A DNA stretch of 64,000 nt from Notospermus geniculatus (Eukaryota; Nemertea; Pilidiophora; Heteronemertea; Lineidae), in NCBI GenBank assembly GCA_002633025.1, contig NMRB01000337.1, forward strand, positions 16,352 through 80,351, read 5' to 3'. Below the pieces are notes generated by a model. The model was not told the origin of the DNA. It was given only the letters and a program-made list of their open reading frames with translations, and did not search any database. Below are positions 18,674-31,513 of the stretch, one piece after another. Made by a program: the position numbers and the translations under genes. The first letter of the stretch is position 1. Every line of letters starts with the position of its first letter.

Positions 18674-19364
18674 CTAAGGGCCGTATGCACGGGTCTGACT
18701 TCAGCCGTACTTTCATTAAAGTCGGACTTTTCTCAATGCTTCAAGCGAAGAGAACGTCTAACTTAATACAGTGATGTGAATTATTATTCGAACAGAGGGA
18801 ATTCAGCTTTTCATTAAAGGCAAAATTTGCCGCTTCTGTATCCAATATCTATATCAAAAGTATTTGACATGTTTGAAGTCAGTCCTAGAATGCACTCCTC
18901 TAGTCTGATATGTTTTCGCTGAATTCAGATACTGCATGGATATCACGAGAATGGCGAAAATATCGAAATTTGACATTTCTTGAGATTTGCTGTTATCACC
19001 ATTTTGTCTGGATATTTTGTGGAATTTTTTCCCCTTGCAACAACATGTTGAATGGGAGTATTACCTGACAGCGTTTGGAAACAGTTGATATTCATACACC
19101 TGAGATTCAAGTTTGATGTCTTTGATATTTTCCAATATGTCAAATTTCGATATTTTCACCACTCTCGTGATATTCAGCATCTGAATTCAGCGAAAACATA
19201 TCAGACTAGAGGAGTGCATATCTAGGACTGACTTCAAATACTTTTGATATAGATATTGGAATACCGAAGTGACAAATTTTGCTGAATTCCCTCTGTTCGA
19301 ATATTAATTCACACCACTGTAGTTATACTTTAGGCTAAAGTCCTACCCGTGCATACGGCGGGCT
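18674..19364. mobile_element. Family I copy 1, interrupted by a long-armed foldback
   Basis: TAAGGGCCGTATGCACGGG to CCCGTGCATACGGC is family I. Inside, 18769-19319 is an inserted foldback. Confidence 0.85.
18769..19319. mobile_element. Foldback CAGTGATGTGAATT with ~250-bp arms
   Basis: The two arms cover almost the whole element, including ATATCAGACTAGAGGAGTGC and its inverse. TA flanks both sides, as for Tc1/mariner insertions. Comparison with 36446-36600 gives the empty site. Confidence 0.85.
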
Positions 19365-19395
19365 GACAGTGTCAACAAAGGGCACCGAACAGACT

Positions 19396-19583
19396 TTAAA
19401 GGGGGACGGTATGCGATCTCTTACCGGTATTTTGACTGCCAACGTAGAGGGAGCCACCTAGCGGCAGCAGTATGAACTACAAAAAAAATTACAATTCGCC
19501 GACAACGTAGTAATAGGACCTTGGGTTGGAGACTGGCGCGCACGGCGATGGTGGCGCCGGCTGTCCAGAAAAGTGGCAATACT
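19396..19583. mobile_element. Family AA, copy 2
   Basis: Reverse orientation of 525-727. TTTAAAGGGGGACGGTAT marks one end. Confidence 0.65.
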
Positions 19584-19955
19584 GAGTTGCTAAATTTCAG
19601 ATTTTTCAGTCGGAGACTGAGATACATGTAATTTTAAGACTCCGACGGCGGGTTCTATTCATTTTGCCGAATAAGTAAGACACCATTGCTTTGCAAAAAC
19701 CCGTTGTACTTGATGACGTAATTCCCAAAAATGGAATCCTCTGGAGTTTGAGTAGGGACTCGAAATGTTGTCTCAACCTCCCTATTGCACAAAAAAACAA
19801 GTAATCAAGAAAAAAATGAGGATTTGACCTTGGTCAGTGGTGGTGAACACTTTTGACTTTCATTGCCCTCCCCCAGCATATTTTTAAGCCATATCGATTT
19901 ATTAGGCTATTGCCCAAGAAAGATCATAACAAGTACGATATTGAACGATGTTAAG

Positions 19956-20233
19956 TAGACTGGTTCCCGGTCCCAATGTAGCTCACGCAATAAGGGACCG
20001 GTATTAGGCGGCCATACTTGGCAGAAAGCTGCCAGGTTATGACGTCACAGAAGATTCTCCTCAGTTATTGATTAGGCTACTTACCTCACATCCCAAACAT
20101 ATCCAGCCAATCAACTGCGACGTTCCATCAGGCAATACAAAAATACATGCAGCTAGCCAATCAAATCCGACGTTACAACACGCAATACCGGTCCCTTATT
20201 GCGTGAGCTACATTGGGACCGGGAACCAGTCTA
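19956..20233. mobile_element. TAGACTGGTTCC element with 9-bp target duplication
   Basis: Palindromic ends TAGACTGGTTCCCGGTCCCA. Flanked by GATGTTAAG (19947-19955) and GATGTTAAA (20234-20242). Confidence 0.88.
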
Positions 20234-20242
20234 GATGTTAAA

Positions 20243-22958
20243 AAGCCACCCCTTATTTTTTTTATTTTAGGCTGCAATGCTTTCGTAAACCGACAACCAT
20301 CACTCCAGTGAATGACGTTGTTGTCGTTGTCACCGCATATCAATCGCACAACTTCGGTTGGTGCCGGGTATCTCCCACCAAAAATAAAACGCAAAGAAAA
20401 CATTCGCTGCAATCAATTTATATTCTAATCACTTTCACCTCATCATTCACCAACCTTTCAATAGACGAGAGAAAATCTACATTGGGAAATGTCACCGGGT
20501 CTCTAGCTCAGATAAAAGGGAAATCTTCATTGATGTGTTTAGAGAAGCAAAACAGATTCGTTGAATTTGTCTTGACTGCAAAAATACACCCCAAACCAGC
20601 GGCCAAACAGAGTATCGAAGGCTAAAGAATTGAATGAATTACAAATAACTTTCGGCACTGCATTTTTGGCAACTAATTCTAAAAGTGTTGCTGTTCCTAT
20701 GTCTTCATACGTTTAAAGCTGCAATTTTCAGGAAAGGTGTTTAATACATGTATCTGTGTTATTATATGGCTACCAAATATAAGAATCATAATACTTTTTG
20801 AATAACCCCAAAAATGAAAAGTGCTATCGTTTTTTTCTGGGCCATCCGATATATTAGGCAAAATGCCTGACATAATAGACATTCTGGGGATGAGATAATG
20901 CCTAAACTATATCAGGCAGGTTGCCTATGCAAAGGCTTCCAGTGTTCCAATGGTGACAAAAATGATTACGACACAAATATTAAAATGAAAAAAATAGATT
21001 CTATTGAGTCGATGAACAGGAGGGTCACTTTATTTGTTTGAAATTTTACTGATAAACCATACGCGACCTTATCAGTTGAACTAGTATCTTAGCTTCTGGT
21101 TAGTTACATCCCCAACATGCAGAGCCGAGTGTTTTTGCGATCTTATCTTGGGAATTGCATGAGGGAGTTGTAATTTGATTAAACTAATCTGATCATTGCA
21201 TTAAATCTTAACATTGTGTAATGCAAAATTAAACTGACACTGGTAAATTAGCTTGAATAATCTTGGTTAGTGTGTTGTCACATGTATTATCACATCCACT
21301 TTAGTTTCATGTTTCTGCAGTGTTTCTGCAATAGTATCAACGTAATGGATATCAGTAAACAGATTTAACCGATGTCTCCATTACACTTTAATTAGGTGAC
21401 AAAAGTCCACGAGGTTGAGAGGTGAAAAGTCCATTTCATTTTTATGAAAATCGCAGGAAAGGGAAAGTTTTTTTTAAAATCGAGAGTCACAATCACATAT
21501 TTGATTTAAGCAAGACCAGCTTCAAACTTGTCAATTTCACAAACATTGCTTTTCCACTGCCTCTCTTTTCTTTTTCCCTGTTATTCTTCCTAGCTTTTCT
21601 TTTCCTTTTTCTTTTCTTTTCTTTTCTTTTCCCCTTTAGGTTTATTTTTCTTTCCAGTTGTCATTTTCCCTTCTCCCCTTTCCTTTCCTTTTTCTTTTTT
21701 TTTCAATTTTCCCTTTTCCTATTACCTTTTTCGTTCCTTCGTCTTTTCCTTTTCCCTCTTCTGTTCCTTCTTATTTATACCTTTTTCTCTTCATACTGAT
21801 GTCACAAAATGCAAATTCCGATAAAATATTCCATGTCAAATTTTTCGTGATCTACTCCAACTGGGAGCGGTTTGGCAATTTAAGGCCAATCAGGACCAAG
21901 GGCACAGCTGTCACTTTCACGAACTGCCCTTGAGATATGCCCTTCAAACCCTCGAATAATCGCGATTCCTTTTTATCAGTTTATGGATATCCTGGTCGTT
22001 CAAGGATGGGCGGAATGAGCAGATCAGAAGATCAGCATTTCTGATAGAATATCTGGACCAATCCCAGACAATTAAGCCTCGTCCTTGGATCATATTGTGT
22101 GATTTATTGTCATGCGACGAACTTGGAGAAAGACGGCAGGGGACGAGGGTGGTATAAAACGTTTGCTGCATTTAAATCTCGACATTAAATCTGAAAGACC
22201 AGAAGCACCCTCGTCATCCGATACCACGAACAAGCCACTAGAAAACCAACGATTTCGTAATTTAAAACCAAAAGAAAAAACATTTTCTAAACCGTGTGTT
22301 TGGTCGAATCCCACGGTGATTTGAATTTGCTGCGGAATAGCAAGTCCACTGAGCCATCATCCAATTCTTTAGCCTTCGATACAGTGATTAATCACTTCAA
22401 CTCTACATCTCAGCACCTGGTCAATGAGGAATAATTCCCACAGAAATCTACTCTCGATTTTTACTCTTGGAGGAGATTAGCACAATTGAAACAAACGAAG
22501 TAGCCACGGTTTACAATACTCGTGCAAACATGCGAAGAGACGGCTGAAGAGTGCACTTTCTTCTCGAGTGGCGCAATATGACAGAGAAGAATGATATATC
22601 GCTCTTCCATTTGCAACAATTCATTTGTTCTTCAGATGAATAGTAATGGATCACATTTAAACCCACAAAAAAGCAGCTGCCGTGTAATGTAAACTCTAGA
22701 AGTTTTCTCTGTTTCGTTATTTTACTCCATTATTGAGAGTACGAGAGCAAAAGTGTACTATTGAAGAGTAACTTCAGAAATATTTAGATAATTGAGTCCA
22801 ACTCCTTTACCACTTTGATGAAGTCTTTGCAAGTTCATTCTTTAGAGAGACGCATTAAAAAATATGATAGAGTGAAACCTCTCTATTAAGGCCATTATTG
22901 TGACTGACAGGTGCTCCCGATTGAGAGGTGTCCTGATTACATAACTAGAGCAGCAATA
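20243..22958. other. Gene-free stretch
   Basis: AT-rich, with only the polypyrimidine tract at 21541-21790. A frame near 22100-22320 is open on both strands without known motifs. Confidence 0.5.
21541..21790 (+). repeat. 250-bp polypyrimidine tract
   Basis: Almost only C and T on this strand, with TTTTC and TTTCC motifs repeated (TTTTCTTTTCTTTTC). The long frame across it is compositional. Confidence 0.9.
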
Positions 22959-23140
22959 ATATAAAAGGAAACGTCGTCTCCAAATTTCGCAAATTTTCGA
23001 CCCCAACCGGGGTCTTCCTCAGGCACTTTCTAGTCGAGCTACGAGAAGTAGCTCTCGTAGCTCGACTAGAAAGTGCCTGAGGAAGACCCCGGTTAGGGTC
23101 GAAAATTTGCGAAATTTGGAGACGACGTTTCCTTTTATAT
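22959..23140. mobile_element. Penelope-like terminal hairpin, copy 1
   Basis: A 182-bp palindrome. Each arm carries GTGCCTGAGGAAGACCCCGG followed by GGGTCGAAAATTTGCG. Other copies: 37476-37658, and partial ones at 42813-42930 and about 48170-48257. CTGAGGA and GAAA flanking a short GACCCC/GGGGTC stem resembles a hammerhead core. Confidence 0.65.
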
Positions 23141-24872
23141 CATTTTGTGTGTCGTTCTTTGTGCTTTCTGTTGGATATCTACATCTAGAGCAACAATAGA
23201 AATTAATGGAAATGGTAAATATGGCTGAGATCGTTCGTAAGAGGGAGATGTCTCCACAAGGGAGGTTGCATTCGTTTAATCCACAACCTCCTGGTCAACA
23301 TTGGCATTCTATAGCAAGGGCTGTAAAAGAGTACACATGCAGGACAGGCAGTAGCCCCCTCCCCCCGTCAAAAAATGAAATTAAGGGGTACTGTATTCCT
23401 TCTCGACCCTGCGTTAACAATACAATACAATACAACACAATACAATATCGACAATAAGAAATGTTGTTGAACTACCACTTATCAACCTCGCGCCATGCAG
23501 AGTAACTCTCGTTCCTACGGTATCCACGTATCATATACATTGTATTTTACATATCATACATTTTCCAACACTGGGCGAAAGGCAAAACTACGGTATTGGA
23601 GAATGATGCAATCTTCGCCGGTGGCGCAGACTGTCGACAAAAGGTGGAAATATCGTTGCCCTTTTTGTCATGAAATGCTAAATGACACTAACGGAATTTT
23701 TCTAAACTTCCCAAGCACTTCGTAGACCATGTCTCTGAACATCCGTAGGCCTAAATAAAGACACTGGTACACTATGAGCAATTTATGTCACATTGTTACA
23801 TACTGAAACTCAGCTAATTAACAATCATTTTGGATTCAGTTCAGGTTATAGCAACTGTACAGCACATTCACTGCTAATTAATCGTGGGACTCATGATACT
23901 CTGGTGTCATGGCTTTCTTTCAACGCCGCAGTAAACTCTGTCGTCACTATCCACCTCCCTCTGGGAATGGCAATTAGAGATCTACTCCTTTAGGGACAGG
24001 GACCGGAGTTCATCTTTTTCATATTCCGAGTGGCAAACCCTGAAACACGGTTTTGCTGTGTGCTTCCTCATCAATGTGTATTTTTACTTAGTAGGCCAAG
24101 TGGAGCTTCCCTCATGGATAACTCTGCCAGTGGGACACTTCTCTGTAAAGAATGCCCAAGTTTAGTCCAAAATCAGCGCCACGGTACGGCAGGTCAAGGA
24201 ACCAGACTATCGTATATGCAGCAAAAAGGCGACGTAACTGGTGCAAGGTATATTTTCATGAAAATTTTCACGAAAAATATTAAGAAGTGGGCAGTTTTTC
24301 CAATTTTCAAGAGAACATCAAGCAATGTGTATTTTCTTGAAAATTTTCAGGAAAAATATTTTCTTGACAAACCTTTCCAAATTTTCAAGAAAAATATTTT
24401 CTTGAAAAACTTTCCCAGTTGTTGCCAAGAGTGATTTTGACGACGGCAAAGGAGATTCTTGGCTGAGATTTCTGAAACTAGCAACGAATAACCATTTCCA
24501 TTTCTGACATTATGCCGTGGGCAATACGGCTCTTCAGCTAATGTGGTCCCCATTGACATGTGGCTACGACAGACATCATGCTAAATGCCAATGGGTCAAT
24601 TGGGCTATTAACCTGTGTTCTTTCGGTCAGTTAGGTCCGTAGGCCATGTAAAAAATAACTTCGGTTTACCGTTTTCTGGTTTGCTGTCCGCCCCTAGTGG
24701 ATGCACTGCATTGCTCGATGTTGGAGCTAAGCAGGGATTTCGGTTCAAAATTTTCGATGTAAACATATGCAAACTCATTCCACACATCAAACAACTTCAT
24801 GCACTCGTACTGATAATTGTCCTGTCAGAATGACGTACAATACATGTCCATGTTAAGTGGAAACACCGGTAA
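23141..24872. other. Gene-free stretch with AAAATTTTC low complexity
   Basis: 24240-24420 is rich in GAAAATTTTC and AAAATATTTTCTTG, partly self-complementary. The rest shows nothing. Confidence 0.5.
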
Positions 24873-25126
24873 GGGAGTAAGAAATAAAAGTGGAAAATAT
24901 GTGGGGTATTTTAGAACTTTGCGGGAATTTTTCCATTTCTGAAATTGGGAGAAATTTTTTTCCTATTTTGAGAAATTTTCTTAAAATGACATGACATTTT
25001 GTCGGATTTTTCGGGGGATATTTCTCAAAGTGGGAAAAAAATTCTCCCAATTTGAGAAATTGAAAAATTCGCGCAAAATTCCAAAATTTCCCACTTCTTA
25101 TTTTCCACTTTTATTTCTTACTCCCT
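24873..25126. mobile_element. Family G, copy 2
   Basis: GGGAGTAAGAAATAAAAGTG at the left and the inverse at the right. It has GAGAAATTTTCTTAAAATGA inside, as in the other copies. Confidence 0.88.
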
Positions 25127-25368
25127 TCGGTGTAATAGAATCTCTATGTAATACCGCCCCTCCCCCTCCCCCCATAATGATGTACGCAAACAATACATTT
25201 ACGGAGTAAGCGGCACCACTGAATTGGACTCTAGAGAGATCAAGACCCTTAATCCTGTGACAGACAATAGAGGAGGACATCAGGAAGAAGGGGGTATTAG
25301 ATTCTATCACACCGGCAATCGTCACCACGAAGTCGTGAGTTCGATTTCTGACAGTCCAAATCTTTGGC

Positions 25369-25594
25369 CCGTATTCCAGAAGTCTCCTTAATTCTGCTTT
25401 TGTATTCTGCCTTGCAAACAATGGGTCAGATGAATAAAGACTAGCAAATGCTTTTACTTCAGATTTGTACAGTATTACCTAGTGCATTTGTATTGCAAAA
25501 TTCAAGTAAAAGCATTTACTAGTCTTTATTCATATGACCCAATAGCTAAAGGTAAAACTTGGAGTTAAGGAAGCTCCTAGAATACGGCCGTTTG
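25369..25594. mobile_element. Family L copy with nested family N
   Basis: GGCCCGTATTCCAGAAGTCT to GGAAGCTCCTAGAATACGGCC is family L. At 25427-25541 it is split by family N (GGGTCAGATGAATAAAGAC and inverse) with AAT on both sides. Another N copy is at 35084-35205. Confidence 0.85.
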
Positions 25595-25599
25595 TATCA

Positions 25600-28451
25600 T
25601 GTAGTGGATTATTTTCTTCGAAAGTGCAGCTCTTCCGGGGATCCTGTTTTGCATGAAATAAGAGAATTGTGGACAGAGGTAATAACAAGGTCTTGAACTC
25701 TCGTTTCAATATTGTTCAAGTGATAATTTAACCTGCCCATACTCCCTGTGCGACCTAGGTGCCTGGCATTGGTAACAAATTACTAATACTCCTGCACTGC
25801 GGCTGTCTTACAGACCCACTGCGCATCAGGCAGATGAAACTCGTGTAAGACAAAGAAACAACTGATGACGAACCTCTCTAATGATCCTGGGATAAGCTCT
25901 CAGGGGGTCGGCTTGCTCGAGCTGCATGGTAATTAGGTTCTGAGGGAGAACGTGCCCGGTGGTGCGGGACACGCCTCGTCATTGAATTGTATGCCAGCAC
26001 GATGTACAACATTTACCTACATTGATGCACTCCTAAATGAACCCAATGGGGAGTGCTTCGATGCCAGTATTTTTTGCTAAGTAACTTTCCGCAGAAACTA
26101 CTGTTGTTCCGGAGAATGTGCACAAACTGCATTGCTTTCCCTGCTGTAGGCATATCTGTGATGCTAGATTGTAGTAGGCCTACACTGTTAGAAATAACAG
26201 AAGATTTTACAGAAAATCTGTGCAGCAGAGTCCCCAGGACGGTTCTGTAAAATTACAGACCTCATCTGTAAAATTACAAACTTAAATAAATGTCAACAGA
26301 GATTTGACTGGAGGCTGACCAAATTATATTTTCATACTGCCCTCAGAAGGCATCATTATTGGATGTCCAATGGAGTCCAACCAATACAGGAAAACATGAA
26401 TCATACCATAAAAAAATTATGTAAATTTACAGAAAGTGCTGGGGACTCTGCTGCAGGGAATTTCTGTAAAATTACTGCAGAATTACTACTGTAAATTTAA
26501 TAATTTCTAACAGTGAAAGCGTAAAAAGTAGTGATATGATAGGCCTAGTTGGCCTACGTGTACAGTCTGCGCTGTTCAGTGCCAGCTGTGTACAATGTGC
26601 ATTGTGTGTTTCTTCGATGCCAATATTTTTTGCTACATGTACATGTAGATATAAGTAACTTTGCGCTGAAGATAGGCTACTTTGTTTCGGGACTGTGTAG
26701 GCTACAAACGGCATTGTAGACACCTCTGCTGTCTTAGGATATAAAAATGATGCTCGAATGTTGTAGAAAGCGGTAACTTCAAGGAGTGTAGGTCTACGTG
26801 TACAATATGCACTGTTCAATGTCTCTGTTGGTGCAGTGCATGTACGTGTACATGTGCCTGTGTGTGCTTCTTTTCTCAAATTTCTTCATGCATAACAGGG
26901 CTGCGAATGACTCAAACTACTAACACCAACATGCATCCCTTTATAATTCCTCCAAGTTTAAAGGAATGCATGTTGGTGTGAACGGAATGGAAGTCTACAA
27001 AATTGATAGGCCTATCTTAGGCATGTGAGACCTCACATACGGGCACAATTCCTTGTGCAGAATGTCACCCAGCACCAACCTGGAACCAAAATTACCATCC
27101 CACGTTACAGGCAAAACCCGAAGGTCGCCATAACCACAGGTAGTGTGACACAACGGTTCATTCACGTGGGAAGGGCAGATACAATCTAATTGACATCCAA
27201 TAAAAGCTGTCACATTATTAAAATTTCCCACAACCTCCCTCAAATCTATAAAACGCAATTTTGATATTGACAGACACGGCACGAATTTGAGGCATGCAGC
27301 TGATATTGTTTTAGTATTACCTCGAAGATTAGTTTTTCCAGTGTTTTCAGTTCTTTTACCAAAACAATCTTATTTTGATACAAATATTGAATATTTGAGG
27401 TAGTGGGGTCGATTCCTGTTCAGACCAATTCTCACTTAAGAATGACTGACTCTAGTCTCATAAAAAATACAGGTTTTCCCAACAATCAGAGAACATTTTT
27501 ACATGTACATAAAAATATTTCGGACATTATAGAAATGCCTATTACACAAAAAGTGTAACTCTTGCTGGGTTATGATTCAAAAATGCAGCAGTCATTTAAA
27601 GTTCTTGTAGTATTTCACGCCATGATGGACAAATTTGGCTAGATTCAGCATTACCGCTTTCCACCATTAGAAAGAAGTAAGGGATTCTCGGGTTATCTTT
27701 AGCAAGCGCCATGCAGCGCTCCCCCACGCTCGGGCGAAAAACTACTTGCAGACCCTGAAGAGGGCTACGGAACAATCCACTGACATCCGCCGGTTTTTCT
27801 AANCCCCCCCCCCCCCCGCAAGGAATGCTACTTCCGGCCTGCATAGGCCACGAATAAACTCTCGTAATGTTTTGTCATGGTCACTCCTCTGCTCTGAAAA
27901 AGAAACGTGTCCATGTCCAGTCATTCATATCAGTTATCTCTGACATGACGCCACGAGGATTTTCTCCCCGAAAACAATCACGGTGCTCAGGAAACTGGAA
28001 AATGTCTAAGTTGGTGATCGCGCGGAGAAATGACGGGATTTCCGTTCCAACAAACCTCAATCCACTTGACTATTCGCCGTATAACATGTGTACGATTGCT
28101 ATGTTTGTGGATGTCAATTGGGAGGCCTAGGAACGAGATTGCATTTGCATATCAACTAGAGAATCAACCCTTTTTAGACGGTGGCTATGATTGGTGCATT
28201 TAAAGATTTGACCTTGCTGCTGATTGGGTGGAGGATCGTACTGTGTAATACTTGCCACTTCAGCAAGGCGTATCAGTCACGACCGACGAAAAAATCGTGG
28301 GGAAAAGAATATGTTTTTAGTGTAATTTGAAGGGAGTGGAGAACCATTTCAATGCAGACTTTTCTAAGATTATTTTGCCTTGAAAAGGCAAAGTTTAGTT
28401 GTCAAACTTTTTATTGTCAAACTTATTATGGATGCTTGAATCTTACACTGT
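25600..28451. other. Gene-free stretch with a local duplication
   Basis: Around the family B copy, segments near 26053-26180 and 26615-26790 are partial duplicates (TCGATGCCAGTATTTTTTGC type). A poly-C run with one N is at 27803. A cysteine-rich minus frame at 26995-27282 is not recognisable. Confidence 0.5.
26183..26515. mobile_element. Family B, copy 2
   Basis: CACTGTTAGAAATAACAGAA to TAATTTCTAACAGTG, inverse orientation relative to copy 1. No clear target duplication remains. Confidence 0.9.
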
Positions 28452-29175
28452 ATTGAATTCAAAAAGTCCTTACGTCCTCTGACGTTACTTTAGTGTAAAA
28501 TGTACTATGCCCTACATGTATCTGAATACATTAGAGCCCTGCCTGCACTTTCTTCTATGTGTGCAGAAAACTGGGGCTTAATTCTTTAAGTACGTACATT
28601 GGTGGACAGAAATATTAGGACAGTGACCAAATCGAAGTTTGATGTAAGTTTCTGCCTGTTAACTTGAATGTAATGAACTCAACTTGTGTTCATATATTGT
28701 GGGAAGGGTCCTTCTTTCCCCTTGCTACAATTTCAGTTAATTACATAATCAGTGGCAATTATGCAATGAGGTTAATGACAAAGGCAATTCTCGCCCTTGT
28801 TCATCAAAGGCATTTACAAACAAATACTCGTTTTTCTTCGTTTTTCTTCACTTTTTCTTAAGAACAAAGCTTTACTCATGGTTGATGATACACTTGTATT
28901 ACATAACATGTCTGACCAGTTACGTCATATCAAGGCACGTGTACAAAAAAAATGTAAATCACTTGAAATTAACAACAATCCCCATAATAGATGTGCAAAA
29001 ATGAAAGTTAAAACATGATCAAAAATGTGTTAAAGACTTTATTCAAGCCAAAACATTTCATTTTCTTCTGATTCTTAACAGGCTGAAACTTACGTCAAAC
29101 ATCAAATTGGCCACTGTCCTAATATTTCTGTCCACCAGTGTATCAGGCAAGCATTTGGGGGACATTCTCGACGTC
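28452..29175. repeat. Dispersed repeat FF with nested Tc1-like element
   Basis: TTACGTCCTCTGACGTTACT to GCAAGCATTTGGGGGACAT. Two further copies lie at about 33507-33700 and 37140-37330, which lack the insert. Confidence 0.8.
28597..29140. mobile_element. Tc1/mariner-like non-autonomous element
   Basis: Inverted ends ATTGGTGGACAGAAATATTA and the inverse, with TA at 28595-28596 and 29141-29142. The empty site is visible in the FF copies near 33632 and 37262. 544 bp, with no transposase frame recognised. Confidence 0.88.
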
Positions 29176-29177
29176 AT

Positions 29178-29543
29178 GTGAGAGAACTAGTAGGCCACCC
29201 TCTTTGTTGGAAAGGTCTAGGAAACAACTTCACAAGTGGTGTCCACCTCACAGAATCCACCCCGACTGGAGTCATAAACACCATTCACAAGATCTATTTA
29301 CACGTGATCGATGAAAGCCACGCTATCAAAAGAGAGACCGCCCAGTGTATTTGTACATCGCGATATAATTGCACCGTGCAATCAATCCACGAGACATCGT
29401 TTAAGCAAACAGATAACTCGAAATTGAAAAATTTGATTAACGATGCACGTCAATTAAGAAAACACGTGAGTTATGACATTCTGGAGTCGGATATCATTAT
29501 TAACCTTTGTCAGTTTCTGAAGTCTGAAATCGACGAAAGGTGA
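29178..29543 (+). CDS. Unrecognised 121-codon open frame
   Basis: An open frame from ATG to TGA just right of the FF repeat. It contains a charged, possibly helical C-terminal half and five cysteines (C10, then CIC, C and a late C). I recognise no family. The first 10 or so codons overlap a short dispersed word (GTTGGAAAGGTCTA) also found near 50430, so the ATG is doubtful. It could be a terminal exon, a relic or chance. Confidence 0.15.
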   Translation: MRELVGHPLCWKGLGNNFTSGVHLTESTPTGVINTIHKIYLHVIDESHAIKRETAQCICTSRYNCTVQSIHETSFKQTDNSKLKNLINDARQLRKHVSYDILESDIIINLCQFLKSEIDER

Positions 29544-29930
29544 GGGGTCCGGCAATTGTCGTTGTATATTGCATATTGGGGTCTTGGAATATTTAACCCC
29601 TTGTCTCATGGTTATTTAATGCAGTCCCTTCCACAACATCGTTGGTTACACCGAAATAATTCTTACTACATGTACTACATATTGCTTTATCCCATGGACT
29701 ATGGCATGGAGAAACTGTCGTTTACCATTATTGCATTGTAAAAAATATTACTTCAGGAATGCAAGCGCGAACTAATGGCCGATCACATGATACAACATGT
29801 TGGTCCAACTTCTTCGTCTAACATGTTTGATCACAAATTTGGCCCCGCCACACACGATCAATCTTATTTATCAAACTTGCTTACAAAAATGGGTGCGAAT
29901 CTGCCTTTACCATTTGTAGAATTGCGATAC

Positions 29931-30345
29931 TAGCGAGGTTTCGCCAACCTGACAAAACACGAAGTATGAAATACGAAATTCAACTTCATTTCCAGGACCT
30001 AATAATGTATTTCTGGACATGGTGCCACAAATGTCCCTGCTGGTAGTGCGTCTTTTAGCATATCATATAAGACGGACAAAGTTATGGCGCATCTTTAAAT
30101 TTTTAAATAGCGTACATGTATGACGTTAGACCGATAGAGTTATGGTATATATTAAACTGTGAAATGTATCTTTCGTTTCCACTTCGTACAGCACCATAAC
30201 TCTCCCGGTCTTACATGATGCTAAAAGACGCACTGGCAGCAGGGACATTTGTGGTACCAACCATCTCCAGAAATACACGGCCTGGAAATGAAGTTAAATT
30301 TCGTATTTCGTACTTCGTGTTTCGTCAGATTTGCGGAACCTCACT
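29931..30345. mobile_element. Family C, copy 2
   Basis: TAGCGAGGTTTCGCCAACCT to TTGCGGAACCTCACT, complete and uninterrupted. Confidence 0.85.
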
Positions 30346-31311
30346 CTTGCCTTTTACCATTATAGAATAGAGCCACTCAACGAAATTCAAAGTATCGGGA
30401 TGGGTTGCTTTTTTAAATAATATTTAAGATAGACATAAAACTTAGTTCTGTTTGTTTCAGCAGTTTCTTTTGCACGTCATAGCGTCGCAGATGTAAATGC
30501 ATCAACGTGTACATCAGGTACATGTAAGTGTCGACATCTTTACGGCAGAAAAAAGCACAAGGATCGCCAAGACAGGATACCACGGGTGGTTTCCCACAGT
30601 ATAATGGCCATTATATACGAGGAAATAGTCGCCGGTAGTGCCTTAAGAGCTATCATTGAGAGAGAGCTGTACAATGGGATGGGACGTATGGTATGCTGGG
30701 TGGGGATATTTCGAGATTATTGATTGGTTGGTCGGAATGTGTGCCTGGAAGTTTCAGTTACAAAATGCGTAAACAGAAGCACTTTAGGGCGAGGAATTTG
30801 GCGATGGTACTGCTTTTCCTGTGTAGTATGCAGCCCATTGAATCAAATGTTTGACGAATTGGGCCGAATTTGTAAAACATAGCAAAAGCTTACAAGCCAA
30901 AGCCCCAAGGCCAAGCTTTTGCTTGTAAAGGAGAAGCACAAGCCAAAGAATTTGCTCACAAACATATTCATAATCAATTGCTTAACCTAATGACCTTTTG
31001 TTATAAAGCAATACAAGATTTTCTATCTGATGAAGCTAATGCTCGCAAGACAAAGCTTCTGCTAATTCTTATAGGGAGTTGCTTGTTCTATGACGCAAAA
31101 GCGAAACTTTATAAATACCTCTTCAAGAGAAAGCCCAGAAAAAGCAAATGCTATAGTTTTTATGAATTCGGCCCATTGGTATGTACGGGAGTGGTCCTTG
31201 GGGGCCCGCCAAGGAAATCCAGTGCCCCTGAAAAGACAATTTTGCTGCCACCTAAATGCCTCTTTCTTGTGATTCGCTGCCAAGAAACATCAACGGAAAC
31301 GGAGATACATT

Positions 31312-31456
31312 AGGGAGGTTTAGAAATCAAACGATAAACGTAAACGTTCACGACAACGTTATCTTTGTACCGAAAATGCAATAGAAAATCTGGTTAATGT
31401 GTACATATACATGTAGAAGTATGAAAAATAACGATCGTTTGATTTCTAAACCTCCC
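31312..31456. mobile_element. MITE family A, copy 3
   Basis: AGGGAGGTTTAGAAATCAAA at the left and the inverted form at the right, ending CCTCCCT, flanked by ATT on each side. Confidence 0.85.
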
Positions 31457-31513
31457 TATTACCCAGTTTGTGTGCACACACGCTACTATCATGGACCAAC
31501 ATTGATGGACCTG

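Noticed and set aside
20173-20412. Minus-strand frame containing IHWSDGCRF
   Set aside because: Starts inside the TAGACTGGT element, no splice sites in a useful phase, no recognised family.
26995-27282. Cysteine-rich minus-strand frame
   Set aside because: Looks protein-like in part (CQLDCICPSH) but has no family match I know, no clear splice context and no neighbours supporting a gene.
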